A stretch of 64,000 nt of DNA from Falsiroseomonas sp051859025 (GCF_051859025.1 NZ_JBHYGL010000012.1:62001-126000), one strand, 5' to 3'; positions 52,593 through 63,175 are shown, counted from the stretch's first letter. The notes: generated by a model not told the origin, from the letters alone. Numbers and translations are program-made.

Positions 52593-53395
52593 GCGGCGCT
52601 TCGTCCGGCCGGCGCATCTGGGGGCTGATGTACCGGCATTTGGCGCTCTATCGCCGGTCCTGGCCGCGGGTGCTGGAGCTTGCGTATTGGCCCGTGCTGC
52701 AGATGGTGGTGTGGGGCTTCGTCACCGCCTACCTGGCCGGGGTGCAGAACAACGTCGCCTCCGTCGCGGCCGGCGTGCTGCTGGGCGGCGTGCTGCTGTG
52801 GGAGGTCGCGATCCGCAGCCAGATGGGCTTCGCGATCTCCTTCCTGGAGGAGGTGTGGAGCCGCAACCTCGGCCATGTCTTCGTCAGCCCGCTGCGGCCG
52901 ATGGAACTGGTGGCGGCGCTGGTGGGGATGAGCGCGCTGCGCATGTTCGCGGGCGTGCTGCCGGCGGTGGGGCTGGCCTGGGTGCTCTACGGCTTCGGGC
53001 TGTGGACCGTGGGGCCGGTGATCGTGCTGTTCTTCGCGGCGCTGATGATGATGGGCTGGGCGGTGGCGCTGGCCGTCACGGCGCTGATCCTGCGGCATGG
53101 GGCGGGGGCGGAGCCGCTGGCCTGGTCCGTGCTGTTCGGGCTGACGCCCTTCGCCGCGGTGTTCTACCCCGTCTCCGTCCTGCCGGGCTGGTTGCAGCCG
53201 GTGGCGCTGCTGGTCCCGGCCTCCCACGTGTTCGAGGGAATGCGCGGCGTGCTGCTGGAAGGCACCATCGCCTGGGGGCACCTGGCGGCGGCCTTCGGGC
53301 TGAACCTGGTGTGGCTGGCCGGCGCGGTGGCGCTGTTCATGCGGCAGTTCCAGGCGGCGCGGGAGCGGGGGGCGCTGCTGAACATCGGCGAATAG
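52589..53395 (+). CDS. ABC-2 type transporter permease
   Basis: A 268-residue membrane protein with six to seven hydrophobic segments. The conserved ABC-2 region is FGLTPFAAVFYPVSVLPGWLQ (about residues 184-204) followed by LVPASHVFEGMRGVLLEG. The N-terminal YWPVLQMVVWGFV gives the first helix. It pairs with the ATPase encoded just upstream. Export direction and substrate are inferred only from family. Confidence 0.85.
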   Translation: MSGASSGRRIWGLMYRHLALYRRSWPRVLELAYWPVLQMVVWGFVTAYLAGVQNNVASVAAGVLLGGVLLWEVAIRSQMGFAISFLEEVWSRNLGHVFVSPLRPMELVAALVGMSALRMFAGVLPAVGLAWVLYGFGLWTVGPVIVLFFAALMMMGWAVALAVTALILRHGAGAEPLAWSVLFGLTPFAAVFYPVSVLPGWLQPVALLVPASHVFEGMRGVLLEGTIAWGHLAAAFGLNLVWLAGAVALFMRQFQAARERGALLNIGE

Positions 53396-53430
53396 GCCAA
53401 CCGCGGGCGGCGTGCGGCGTTGCCACCCGC

Positions 53431-54717
53431 ATGAACACGCCCCCCGCCTTCATCTTCGCCACCGGCATCGAGAACAGCATCCCCCGCATCAAGGGCGGCA
53501 CGGTCCGCGTGGATGAGATGGCGCGCTGCGGCCATTACGAGCGATGGCGGGAGGATTTCGCCCTGGTGCAGGAGATGGGCCTGACCTTCCTGCGCTACGG
53601 CCCGCCCCTGCACACCACCTTGCTGGGCCCGGGCCGGCACGATTGGGATTTCGCGGACCAGGCCTTCGGCGAATTGCACCGGCGCGACATCGTGCCGATC
53701 GTCGATCTCTGCCATTTCGGCGTGCCGGACTGGATCGGGGATTTCCAGAACCCGGATTTCCCGAACCTCTTCGCGGATTACGCGGGCGCCTTCGCGCGGC
53801 GCTATCCCTGGGTCCAGCTCTATACGCCGGTGAATGAGATGTACATCTGCGCGCTGTTCTCCGCGCGCTATGGCTGGTGGAACGAGGAACTGTCCACGGA
53901 CCGCAGCTTCGTCACCGCGCTGAAGCACATCGTCGCCGCCAATGTGCTGGCGATGCGTGCCATCCTGGCGGTGCGGCCGGATGCGATCTTCATCCAGTCC
54001 GAAAGCACGGAATATTTCCATGCGGAGAGTCCCGCCGCCATCGCGCCGGCGGAGTTGCGCAACCAGGAACGCTTCCTCTCGCTCGACCTCAACTACGGCC
54101 GGCGCGTCGACAGCGGGATGTACGAATACCTGCTCGACAACGGCATGACACGAGCGGAATACCATTTCTTCCTGCACCACAGCCCGCTCAAGCGCCACTG
54201 CATCATGGGCAATGACTACTACTGGACGAATGAGCACCTGGTGATGCCGGATGGCGCGACGCGCGCCTCGGGCGAGGTCTTCGGCTATGCCGTGCTCACC
54301 CACCAGTACCACGACCGCTACGCGCTGCCGGTGATGCATACCGAGACCAACATCCGGGAGGATGGCGAAGGCGCCGCCGAACGCTGGCTGTGGAAGCAAT
54401 GGGCCAATGTGCTCCGCGTGCGGAATGACGGCGTGCCGGTGGTGGGCTTCACCTGGTATTCGCTGACCGACCAGGTGGATTGGGACACCGCGCTGCGGGA
54501 GGAGAACGGGCATGTCGATCCCGTCGGCCTCTATGACCTCGACCGGAAGATCCGCCCGGTGGGGGTGGCCTTCAAGCGCCTGGTGGAACAGTGGCGGGAT
54601 GTGCTGCCGGCGCAGTCGCTCTGCCTCCAGGTGCCGGTGGTGATGCCGAGCGCGCACCAGATCGACGGCCTGCCGGAGGCCTATTGGGTCGGGCAGGCGC
54701 GTCAACGGGTGCGATAG
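53431..54717 (+). CDS. Glycoside hydrolase family 1-like protein
   Basis: A 428-residue cytoplasmic TIM-barrel protein. The family 1 general acid/base is E136 in TPVNEM (usual TxNEP) and the nucleophile is E305 in HTETN. The WYSLTDQVDW segment near 350 and FKRLVEQW near 377 are typical of the C-terminal part of GH1-type proteins. It acts on a beta-glycoside; substrate unknown. The 36 bases upstream hold no clear promoter, so it may be read through from the transporter genes. Confidence 0.82.
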   Translation: MNTPPAFIFATGIENSIPRIKGGTVRVDEMARCGHYERWREDFALVQEMGLTFLRYGPPLHTTLLGPGRHDWDFADQAFGELHRRDIVPIVDLCHFGVPDWIGDFQNPDFPNLFADYAGAFARRYPWVQLYTPVNEMYICALFSARYGWWNEELSTDRSFVTALKHIVAANVLAMRAILAVRPDAIFIQSESTEYFHAESPAAIAPAELRNQERFLSLDLNYGRRVDSGMYEYLLDNGMTRAEYHFFLHHSPLKRHCIMGNDYYWTNEHLVMPDGATRASGEVFGYAVLTHQYHDRYALPVMHTETNIREDGEGAAERWLWKQWANVLRVRNDGVPVVGFTWYSLTDQVDWDTALREENGHVDPVGLYDLDRKIRPVGVAFKRLVEQWRDVLPAQSLCLQVPVVMPSAHQIDGLPEAYWVGQARQRVR

Positions 54718-54759
54718 GGGGCCTTCCGGCGCGCGGATGCCGGCGCTAGACCCGCCCCC

Positions 54760-55392
54760 GTGACGAACACCCGCATCTTCCTCGTCCGGCATGCGCTGGT
54801 CGAGCCTTCGGCCCGCGCGCTGATCTATGGCAGCATGGACGTGCCGCTCTGCGGCCTCGCCTTGCAGCAGGAGGCGCTGTCCTACCGCTGGCTCGCCGCC
54901 CGCCTGCCGGCCGGCGCCCGCTGGGTGGTGACGAGCCTGTCCCGCACCCGCGCCACCGCCGCCGCCATCTTCGCGGCGGGCTATGAGGAGGCGCCCCTGC
55001 AGGTGGAGCCGGACCTCGCCGAACAGCACCTCGGCGAATGGCAGGGCCTGTCGCATGAGGCCTTCGCGGAGAAGATCCGCCACCCGCCCCACCCCTTCTG
55101 GCCGCATGGGGCGGATGAGAAGCCGCCCGGCGGCGAATCCTTCAGCGAGATGGTGGAGCGCGTGGCGCCGGTGCTGGAACGCCTGGCGGCCGAAACCCCG
55201 GGCGGCGATATCGTGATCGTGGCCCATGGCGGGTCGATCCGCGCCTCCGTCGCCCATGCCATGGGGCTGACGCCGCACCAGGCGCTGATCTTCTCCATCA
55301 AGAACCTGTCCCTGACGCGGCTGGAGAAGCAGGGGGCGGATTGGCGGGTGGCCGCGGTGAACGAGGAACCGTTCACGCCCGTGGCGGCGTAG
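54760..55392 (+). CDS. Histidine phosphatase family protein
   Basis: A 210-residue phosphoglycerate mutase-like phosphatase. The phosphate-accepting histidine is H11 in FLVRHALVE (RHG is RHA here); the second half has VAHGGSIRASVAHAMGL near 160 with its histidine, and an arginine in SLSRTRATA near 63. It could act on a phosphorylated sugar, nucleotide or CobC-like substrate. Start is GTG at 54760 with TAGACC ending 7 bases upstream, again a short-leader arrangement. Confidence 0.82.
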   Translation: MTNTRIFLVRHALVEPSARALIYGSMDVPLCGLALQQEALSYRWLAARLPAGARWVVTSLSRTRATAAAIFAAGYEEAPLQVEPDLAEQHLGEWQGLSHEAFAEKIRHPPHPFWPHGADEKPPGGESFSEMVERVAPVLERLAAETPGGDIVIVAHGGSIRASVAHAMGLTPHQALIFSIKNLSLTRLEKQGADWRVAAVNEEPFTPVAA

Positions 55393-55519
55393 CCGCTCTC
55401 GCCGGCCGCGGGGTAGCTCCCGCCATCAAATCACCCCGGGGCCGCCACAGCTTGCCCTTGGACACCCGAGTCGGGGAGGGGTAGAACCTTCACCCTCATA
55501 GGGTTGCAGGAGGGCGTTC

Positions 55520-56194
55520 ATGCTCCGTGGCATCATCGTGGCACTCGGGCTCCTCATCGCGCTGCCGGCGGCCGCGCAGCAGGAGGAGCAGGCACTGGTC
55601 GACCGCGCGACACTCGCGGTGCAGGAACTGATGTCGACCGGGGAGAATACGGCCGACGCGCTGAATTTCCTGCGCCGGTCCCGCGCCGTCATGGTCTGCC
55701 CGCGGCTGTTCCGCGCCGGCTTCATCCTGGGGGGTGAGGGCGGGTCCTGCGTGCTGGTGGGGCGTGATGGCGCCGGGTCCTGGTCCTCGCCGGCCTTCTA
55801 TACGGTGGGGTCGGGCAGCGTCGGGCTGCAGATCGGCGTGCAGGACGCCATGGTCATCATGATGATCATGACGGATCGCGGCCTGGCGGCGGTGATGGAC
55901 AGCCAGTTCAAGATCGGCGCCGATGCCTCCGTCGCGCTGGCCACCATCGGCGGCGGCATCCAGGGCAGCACCACGGCGGCGGCGGGGGCGGATATCGTGG
56001 CCGTCGCGCGGTCCCGCGGGTTGTTCGCGGGCATCTCGCTTTCCGGTTCCGTCCTGTCCTACCGGCCGGAAGCGGCCAGCGCCTATTACGGCCGGCAGTA
56101 TTCCGCACGGCAGATCGTGATGGCGATGGAAGCGCATAACCCCGGCTCCGACCCGCTGCGCGCCATGCTGCTGCGCTTCGGCGCTCGGCCCTAG
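55520..56194 (+). CDS. Secreted SYLF (Ysc84) domain lipid-binding protein
   Basis: A 224-residue protein with a Sec signal peptide (MLRGIIVALGLLIALPAAAQ). The SYLF domain occupies about residues 60-210: CPRLFRAGFILGGEGGSCVLVGR, GLQIGVQDAMVIMMIMT and LFAGISLSGSVLSYR, all family hallmarks. SYLF proteins bind phosphoinositides in eukaryotes and are periplasmic in bacteria with unknown role. Its stop overlaps the end of the convergent glycosyltransferase gene by 4 bases. Confidence 0.87.
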   Translation: MLRGIIVALGLLIALPAAAQQEEQALVDRATLAVQELMSTGENTADALNFLRRSRAVMVCPRLFRAGFILGGEGGSCVLVGRDGAGSWSSPAFYTVGSGSVGLQIGVQDAMVIMMIMTDRGLAAVMDSQFKIGADASVALATIGGGIQGSTTAAAGADIVAVARSRGLFAGISLSGSVLSYRPEAASAYYGRQYSARQIVMAMEAHNPGSDPLRAMLLRFGARP

Positions 56195-57466
56195 GCTGCC
56201 AGCCGCGCCGTCGCCGCAGCGGTCAGCGCGGCCAGCCCCTGGGCGAGCGCCGCAGCGCGGGTGGCCATGGTGTGGCCGGCCAGCACCCGGTCCCGCCCGG
56301 CCTCGCCCATCAGGCGGCGCTGGTCATCCGGCAGGATCGCCAGCCACCGCAGCGCGCGGGCCAGGGCCGGCGCATCCCCGGGCGGCACCAGGTGGCCGCA
56401 ATCCGCGGCCACGATCTCCCGCATCCCCGGCGTGGCGGGGGCGATGACGGGCAGGCGCAGGGCCATGGCCCGCAGCGAATCCTCCACGGCAGCATCGGGC
56501 GCCACGAAGCCCAGGTAGCGCGGGCCTTCCGCCGCCAGCCAGGCGGCATTCCGCGCGCCGAGGAAGCGGGCATGGTCGGAAAGCCCGGCCTCCAGCGCCT
56601 CCGCCCGCAACGCGTCGAACAGCGGGCCGTTGCCGATCAGGTCCACCACCGGCCGCTGGTCCGGGGGCAGGATCGCCAGGGCGGCGAGCAGGGCGCGAAC
56701 CCCGGTGCCGTTCTCCATCGATGGCAGGCAAAGCAGCCGGTCATGGCGCGGCCCGGCCATGCCTTCCGCCGGAACCTCGATCGCGGCGGGAAGGGTGCGG
56801 AGGTGGGCCTGCGGCGCCAGGGCGCGGAGGCGATTTGCCATCGCCGCCCCGGTCGCGAAGACGATGTCGGCCGCCCGCAGCTTGCGGGCCAGGTCCTGCC
56901 CATCGCCGTCCCGGACCGCCAGCGACAGCGGCGCCCCCGCCAGGCGCGCGCCGACCAGTGCGGCGGTGGCGGTGGCATCGGCGCCGGCGACATGGATGGC
57001 GCCGCAACCATGGGCGCGGAAGGCGGCGGCGATGCGGGCGCCCTGGCGCAGCGCCTCGCGCGGCGGCAGGTCGCGCTGGGCGAGGGCCAAGTGGCTCGCC
57101 NNNNNNNNNNNNNNNNNNNNNNNNNNNNNNNNNNNNNNNNNNNNNNNNNNNNNNNNNNNNNNNNNNNNNNNNNNNNNNNNNNNNNNNNNNNNNNNNNNNN
57201 CGGGCCAGGGCGAGGGGATTTGCCCGGGCCAGGGCGAGGGGATTTGCCCGGGCCAGGGCGAGGGGATTTGCCCGGGCCAAAGCGAGGGGATTGGTCCGGG
57301 CCAGGGATGATGGCGCGGCGTCGTCCGTCAGGACGAAGGTCACTATCTGGCAGCCCATCCGGCGGAGGCTGGCGAGTTCCGTGGGTTCCTGGCCATCGGC
57401 GGGCAGGATGCAGAGAAGCGGGGCCGTGGGGGTGGTCGGGCCCAGGGGCATGGCGTCGAACGGCAT
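56191..57466 (-). CDS. GT4-type glycosyltransferase, split by the assembly gap and containing an octapeptide array
   Basis: The 5' part runs from ATG 57466 (MPFDAMPLG) through CILPADGQEPTELASLRRMGC and an array of the octapeptide ANPLALAR, to the gap at 57101-57200. The 3' part resumes with ASHLALAQRDLPPREAL and is a typical GT4 C-terminal half: LCLPSMENGTGVRALLAAL near the donor-binding lobe start, DLIGNGPLFDALR, and AMALRLPVIAPATPGMREIV as the glutamate-containing donor site. The two parts are in different frames only because the 100 Ns are a placeholder. One continuous gene is the simplest reading. Confidence 0.75.
57101..57200. other. Assembly gap (100 N)
   Basis: Exactly 100 N, a conventional placeholder for an unknown length. 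It lies inside the octapeptide array of the glycosyltransferase gene, so a collapsed or unspanned tandem repeat is the probable cause. Confidence 0.97.
57201..57306. repeat. 24-bp tandem repeat coding for an octapeptide
   Basis: Four 24-bp units (57201-57224, 57225-57248, 57249-57272 identical; 57273-57296 with a few changes) and a 10-base partial unit. Read on the minus strand each unit encodes A-N-P-L-A-L-A-R (one unit has T for A). On the other side of the gap, residues ASHLALAQ look like a worn last unit, so the array spans the gap. Confidence 0.92.
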
Positions 57467-57758
57467 GGTTCGGACTCCTCCGGCGCGGTTGGGGGCTGCG
57501 CCGCCTGCTTCTACGCAGGCGCCGTGCCGCGGGGTTTCGCCACCCCCCGGGCTTCCCCTGGGTTTTGGTCGTCTTTGCAAAACCCGCGGGGCCCCGCCCC
57601 CCCCCGCCCCCCGGGGGGGGGGGGGGGGGCCCGCCCCCCCCGTCATCACCGACCCAGGCTTCTTGCATTCTGCAACGCAACCCTCCGGCACGCCCCCTGC
57701 AACGGCCCCTCCAGGCGGGCCTGTCCCGGTCCGCCGCGATGCAGTTCGAGAGGCGCCC
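57467..57758. other. Intergenic region with long C and G runs
   Basis: The 292 bases between the two divergent glycosyltransferase genes hold no supported gene. At 57597-57640 there are runs of 9 C, 6 C, 17 G and 8 C almost without interruption; this may be an assembly or base-calling artefact or a G-quadruplex-prone tract. Just before the GT2 gene, TTGCATTCTGCAA (57661-57673) is a small inverted repeat that could be an operator. Confidence 0.5.
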
Positions 57759-58709
57759 GTGTCCGCAACCCCCAGGCTCAGCGTCATCATCCCCGCCCGC
57801 AACGCGATCCGCTGGCTGCCCGGTGCCATCGCTTCCATCGGTGGCCGCGCGGATATCGAGATCCTGGTGATTGATGACGGGTCCACGGATGGCACGGCCG
57901 ACTACCTGCGCGGCATCGCGCGGGCCGACCTCCGCATCCGGCCGCTGGTCTCGGCCGGAGAGGGCGCGGCGGCGGCGCGCAATACGGGGATCGCCGCCGC
58001 GCAGGCGCCGCTGGTGGCCTTCCTGGATGCCGATGACCGCTGGCGCCGCGGCAAGATCGCGGCGCAGCTCGAGTTGCACCGGCTGTATCCCGACCTCGCT
58101 TTCTCCTTCACCGATCATCGCCGCTTCGCGGAGGATGGGGCGGCGCTGGCCACTGGCCTTGGCCGCTGCGCCGCCTTCTCCGCCCGCCATGCGATGCGGC
58201 GGGAGGGTTTCGTGATGGACAGCGACGCGCAGGCCCGGATCTACGCCGAGCCGCTGGTCGCGACCTCCACCGTCATGGCAAGCACCGCCTTGCTGCGCGC
58301 CGTGGGCGGCTTCAACGAACAGCTGCGCCGGGCGGAGGATTGGGATCTGTGGCTGCACCTCGCGGCCTGCGGCCCGGTGGGCTGCCTGCCGAAGCCGCTG
58401 GCCGACCGGCTGGTGCGGGTGTTGGACCCCGATGGGCATGAGGCACTGCTGCGCCGCGCGGCGCGGCGCCAGGTGGCGCAGGCCTATGCCGCGCCTGCGG
58501 GGCTGCTGGATGAGGACGCGCCCCAGGCCTGCCGCAGCAGCCTGCTGGCGCTGGATGCCGATGGCGCGGCGCTGGCCGGGCACCGGGTGCAGGCGGCGCT
58601 GCTGCGCCTGTCCGCCTTCGCCAGCCAGCCCCGGCGCGACACGGCCGGCGCCTGGGATCTGTTCCGCCTGCGCGGCCGCCAGGCGGCGCTGGAAGCGCGG
58701 GGGTCGTGA
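57759..58709 (+). CDS. GT2-family glycosyltransferase
   Basis: A 316-residue GT-A fold transferase. The start of the fold is LSVIIPARNAIRWLPGAIASI (residues 7-27), then VIDDGSTDGT near 38 and the metal-binding DADDRW near 90 (DxD type). ETD-like ...AEDWDLWLHLA near 188-198 carries the catalytic acidic residue. It probably extends a cell-surface glycan. Start is GTG 57759. Its stop overlaps the Hpt gene as TGATG. Confidence 0.87.
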   Translation: MSATPRLSVIIPARNAIRWLPGAIASIGGRADIEILVIDDGSTDGTADYLRGIARADLRIRPLVSAGEGAAAARNTGIAAAQAPLVAFLDADDRWRRGKIAAQLELHRLYPDLAFSFTDHRRFAEDGAALATGLGRCAAFSARHAMRREGFVMDSDAQARIYAEPLVATSTVMASTALLRAVGGFNEQLRRAEDWDLWLHLAACGPVGCLPKPLADRLVRVLDPDGHEALLRRAARRQVAQAYAAPAGLLDEDAPQACRSSLLALDADGAALAGHRVQAALLRLSAFASQPRRDTAGAWDLFRLRGRQAALEARGS

Positions 58710-59131
58710 TGATGCAGGCCGCCATCGCCTTCCCCGCCATGCAGGTCGTTGACCGCCTCGTCGCGGAGTGCCACAGGTTCGAGGTGAGCGCCATCGACCC
58801 TGAAATCGCCGGACAACTGGCTGCCGAACTACCGCTCGAGGATTTCGTGCGCATCGTGCGGACCTTCGAGGATGACCTGGGCCGCCTGGCCGGCCAGCTT
58901 GAAGCCGCGGTCGCGAATGGCGACCAGGACGGCTATCGCCGCGCCGCGCACAGCCTGGCGGGCGCCGCGGCGGCTGTCGGCGCGCGTCGGCTGGAACATG
59001 TGGCGCGGCTCGGCATGGATCACCGCACGCAGGTCGATCCCCGCACCATCTCGCTGCATGTGCAGCATGAGGCGCGGGCCGCGCTGGCCGAACTTGCCGC
59101 GCTGGCCGACAATCCCCCCGGTTCCGCCTAG
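58709..59131 (+). CDS. Hpt-domain phosphotransfer protein
   Basis: A 140-residue protein with a histidine phosphotransfer four-helix domain in its second half. The phospho-accepting histidine is H81 in RRAAHSLAGAAAAVGARRLEH. The first 40 residues are less conserved. It starts one base into the glycosyltransferase stop (ATG 58709; a GTG at 58706 is an alternative) and lies 6 bases before the response-regulator gene, so the two likely make one phosphorelay. Confidence 0.85.
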   Translation: MMQAAIAFPAMQVVDRLVAECHRFEVSAIDPEIAGQLAAELPLEDFVRIVRTFEDDLGRLAGQLEAAVANGDQDGYRRAAHSLAGAAAAVGARRLEHVARLGMDHRTQVDPRTISLHVQHEARAALAELAALADNPPGSA

Positions 59132-59137
59132 CCCCCC

Positions 59138-60688
<1,551 letters not shown>

Positions 60689-60709
60689 GGCGTCGCGAAT
60701 TGCGACGCC
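60689..60709. terminator. Hairpin directly after the response regulator
   Basis: A perfect 8-bp stem (GGCGTCGC / GCGACGCC, loop GAATT) begins on the base after the TAG stop. No T-run follows. It may end or stabilise the GT2-Hpt-regulator transcript. In the rest of the 60689-60898 gap, a direct repeat of CCATCGGAACC (60730-60755 region) is the only other item seen. Confidence 0.45.
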
Positions 60710-60898
60710 GCGTGCCCCCGTACCCGCCCATCGGAACCACCCATCGGAACCGTGTGGCGCATTATCGGTTTGGCAGCATCATCCGGCCACATTGGCCGGG
60801 GGCGCCACGATGGCGCCCGGCGGCGGATGCCTGCGCGTTTTCGCCTGGACGCACGGTGCCCCCCGCATGGCAGGATCGCCGGAGGAGAGGCAGGACGC

Positions 60899-61282
60899 AT
60901 GGATCAGCTCGTCGCATTGGCGGATTACGTGATCCGAAGGGCGCTCGGCTTCGCGGGCCTGGCGGCGGCGACGCTGATGCTGGCCCTGTCCTTCGACCTC
61001 GTGCTGGCGTTGCGGATGGGCGCCTGGGTGGCGGCGGCCACGCTGGTGGGCCTGCTGATCCAGGCGCATCGCGTGCCCCGCAGCAACATGCGGCACAGCG
61101 AGTTGTGGGCGCTGGCCGCGGGCCACGGGGTGGCGGACCGGCTGCCTGACCAGGACCGGGGCGCGATGATGGCCGCCATCATGCGCGTCAGGCTGCTGTG
61201 GCACGCCGAAAGGGTGGCGGCCCTGGCCCTGGTGCTCTGGGTGCTGGATGGCCTGGCGCTGGCGTTTTCCGCCCTGCGGTAG
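60899..61282 (+). CDS. Small membrane protein of unknown function
   Basis: A 127-residue protein with three hydrophobic segments (about 17-36, 39-55 and 106-124) and a soluble middle that holds a HSELWALAAGHGVADRLP stretch. Strong GGAGGAGAGG ribosome-binding site just upstream of the ATG at 60899. The family is not recognised. Downstream, 14 bases after its stop, lies a tandem repeat. Confidence 0.65.
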   Translation: MDQLVALADYVIRRALGFAGLAAATLMLALSFDLVLALRMGAWVAAATLVGLLIQAHRVPRSNMRHSELWALAAGHGVADRLPDQDRGAMMAAIMRVRLLWHAERVAALALVLWVLDGLALAFSALR

Positions 61283-61296
61283 CGACGGCGCCCGGG

Positions 61297-61352
61297 GCGA
61301 TCAGGCTGAGGCGATCAGGCTGAGGCGATCAGGCCGGGGCGATCAGGCCGGG
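61297..61352. repeat. 14-bp tandem repeat, four copies
   Basis: Four contiguous 14-base units: two of GCGATCAGGCTGAG (61297-61324) and two of GCGATCAGGCCGGG (61325-61352). The last unit overlaps the final codons and TGA of the acetyltransferase gene on the minus strand; the other units lie just past that stop, and each contains TGATCGCC in the minus-strand reading. Confidence 0.9.
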
Positions 61353-61861
61353 GTGGTGCGGTCGCCCTCGCCCAGCGCGCGCTGCATGAACACCACATCG
61401 ACCCAGCGGCCGAATTTCAGCCCCGCCGCCTTCAGCACGCCGGCCTGGCGGAAGCCGAGCGAGACGTGCAGGCCGATGGAGCCGACATTCTCGGAATCGC
61501 CGATCACCGCGAAGATCTGGCGGAAGCCGCAATCCGTGGCGCGGGCCAGCAGCGCCTCAACCAGCGCCTTGCCGACGCCCTGGCCGCGGACATCGTCGCG
61601 GATGTAGATCGCATCCTCGGCCGCGAAACGATAGGCGGAGCGGTCGCGGAACTGGTTGAAATAGGCATAGCCGATGACGGCGCCGTCCAGTTCCGCCACC
61701 AGCCAGGCCCAGCCCGCGCCCTGCACCTTGGCGATGCGGGCAGCCATCTCGGCCTCGGCCGGGGGCTGTTCCTCGAAGGTGCCGGTGCCGACGGCGACGT
61801 GATGCGCGTAGATGGCGGTGATGGCCGGCACATCGGCCGGCTGGGCGTCACGGATCAGCAT
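61343..61861 (-). CDS. GNAT acetyltransferase (phosphinothricin/methionine-sulfone type)
   Basis: A 172-residue N-acetyltransferase of the Pat/MnaT group. It begins MLIRDAQPADVPAITAIYAHHV, and the acetyl-CoA binding motif is IRDDVRGQGVGKALVEALL near 88-106; the catalytic-type glutamate is in FEEQPPAEAEMAARI near 29. The GLHVSLGFRQAGVL segment near 128 is typical. Substrates are phosphinothricin-like compounds or methionine derivatives. Its stop codon is inside a 14-bp tandem repeat. Confidence 0.88.
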   Translation of the reverse strand: MLIRDAQPADVPAITAIYAHHVAVGTGTFEEQPPAEAEMAARIAKVQGAGWAWLVAELDGAVIGYAYFNQFRDRSAYRFAAEDAIYIRDDVRGQGVGKALVEALLARATDCGFRQIFAVIGDSENVGSIGLHVSLGFRQAGVLKAAGLKFGRWVDVVFMQRALGEGDRTTPA

Positions 61862-61978
61862 GGCGGCGCGGCTTACCTGTCTGAGAAGGCTCCGCTGGAA
61901 TTACGCGCCTCGCCCGGCCGCGGCAAGGCGCCGCCATCCGCGCCTGAGGCATGACAGGCCAGAGCGAGCCATGACAGG

Positions 61979-63175
61979 TCAAAGGGGCAGGTGCAGCGCG
62001 GCGGCGACCTTCTCCGCCAGGGCCAGCAGCGCGCGGTCCCGCCCCGGCGCGGCGGCCAGCGAAAGGCCGACCGGCGCGCCATCCACCTTCGCGCAGGGGA
62101 TCGTCACCTCGCACAGCCCCGCCAGGCCGGCGATGGCGGTGACGCCCATGGTGCGCTCCCGCACCGCCTGCTGCGCTTCGCCGCTGGCATTGAGGTGCGG
62201 CGCGGGGATGGGGGAGGTCGGGTAGGCCAGCACGGCACCACCATCGAGCAGCGCCCGGATGCGGGTGCGGAAGACATCCTTGAAGGCACGGGCGGCGGCG
62301 GCGCGGGCGGGGTCCGTCGCCTTCGCCGCGGCGAAGCGTTCGCCGACGCCAGGGCCGAAGGCGGGCTTCACCGCCTCGATCCACGAACCGAGGCTGGCCC
62401 AGGCTTCCTCCGCCTGGGCGGCGCGGAAATGTTCGAAGAGCTGGTCCAGCCCCTCGGGCGCCAGGTGGATGGACAGGGCGTGGCCGAGCACCCGTTCGGC
62501 GCCGGCCAGCGCCGGGACCAGCGCGGTGGCGGTCTGCGGCACGGCGTTCACCCAGGCCTCCTGCACCTTTAGCAGCGGGCCGAGCGCGCCTTCGCCGCCG
62601 CCGGGCAGCAGCACGTCGCCGACGCGGCGGAGGATGGAGGCGCGGGTGGCGAACCAGCCGGCGGTGTCGAAGCTGGGGCCGAGCGGGCAGGCGCCCGTCA
62701 GATTGACCGCGCCCCAGGAGGGGCGGATGCCATACAGCCCGCAATAGCTGGCGGGGATGCGGACGGAACCGCCGGTATCCGAACCCAGCGCGAAATCAAC
62801 GAGCCCCGCGGCGGTCGCGGCGGCGGAACCGCACGATGAACCGCCGGGGAAGCGGTCCGGCGCCGCGGGGTTGATGGGGGTGCCCTGCCAGACATTCTCG
62901 CCGGTCAGCCCATAGGCGAGTTCGACGGTCTTGGTCTTGCCGCGCAGGCTGGCCCCGGCCTGGAGCAGCGCCAGCACGACAGGGGCGGTGGCGGCGGCGG
63001 GGGCATGGGTGCGGGCCCAGTCCGGGTTGCCGTAGCCGGTGCCGGCGCCGGCGACGTCGAACAGATCCTTCACCGCGAAATCGAGCCCGGCGAGCGGCCC
63101 GGCGGCCGCGCCAGGCATCTCAAGCCGCGGCCCCGGCACGAAAGCGCCAACCTTGTCGTCGATATCCCGCGCCAT
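61979..63175 (-). CDS. Amidase-signature family hydrolase
   Basis: A 398-residue amidase-signature enzyme. The Ser-cisSer-Lys triad is K36 in FAVKDLFDV, S113 in GGSSCGSA and S137 in GSDTGGSVRIPA. GIRPSWGAV follows as a conserved loop. It is shorter than GatA and has no C-terminal extension, so a stand-alone amidase (for example of a small amide or carbamate) is likely. ATG 63175 is preferred over the GTG one codon upstream. The 117 bases between it and the acetyltransferase gene hold nothing I can support. Confidence 0.87.
   Translation of the reverse strand: MARDIDDKVGAFVPGPRLEMPGAAAGPLAGLDFAVKDLFDVAGAGTGYGNPDWARTHAPAAATAPVVLALLQAGASLRGKTKTVELAYGLTGENVWQGTPINPAAPDRFPGGSSCGSAAATAAGLVDFALGSDTGGSVRIPASYCGLYGIRPSWGAVNLTGACPLGPSFDTAGWFATRASILRRVGDVLLPGGGEGALGPLLKVQEAWVNAVPQTATALVPALAGAERVLGHALSIHLAPEGLDQLFEHFRAAQAEEAWASLGSWIEAVKPAFGPGVGERFAAAKATDPARAAAARAFKDVFRTRIRALLDGGAVLAYPTSPIPAPHLNASGEAQQAVRERTMGVTAIAGLAGLCEVTIPCAKVDGAPVGLSLAAAPGRDRALLALAEKVAAALHLPL

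Noticed and set aside
57201..57306. CRISPR array
   Set aside because: The 24-bp units are directly adjacent with no spacers and form an in-frame octapeptide in a glycosyltransferase gene.
61297..61352. CRISPR array or operator array from the 14-bp units
   Set aside because: No spacers; too short; the units lie at a gene 3' end rather than at a promoter.
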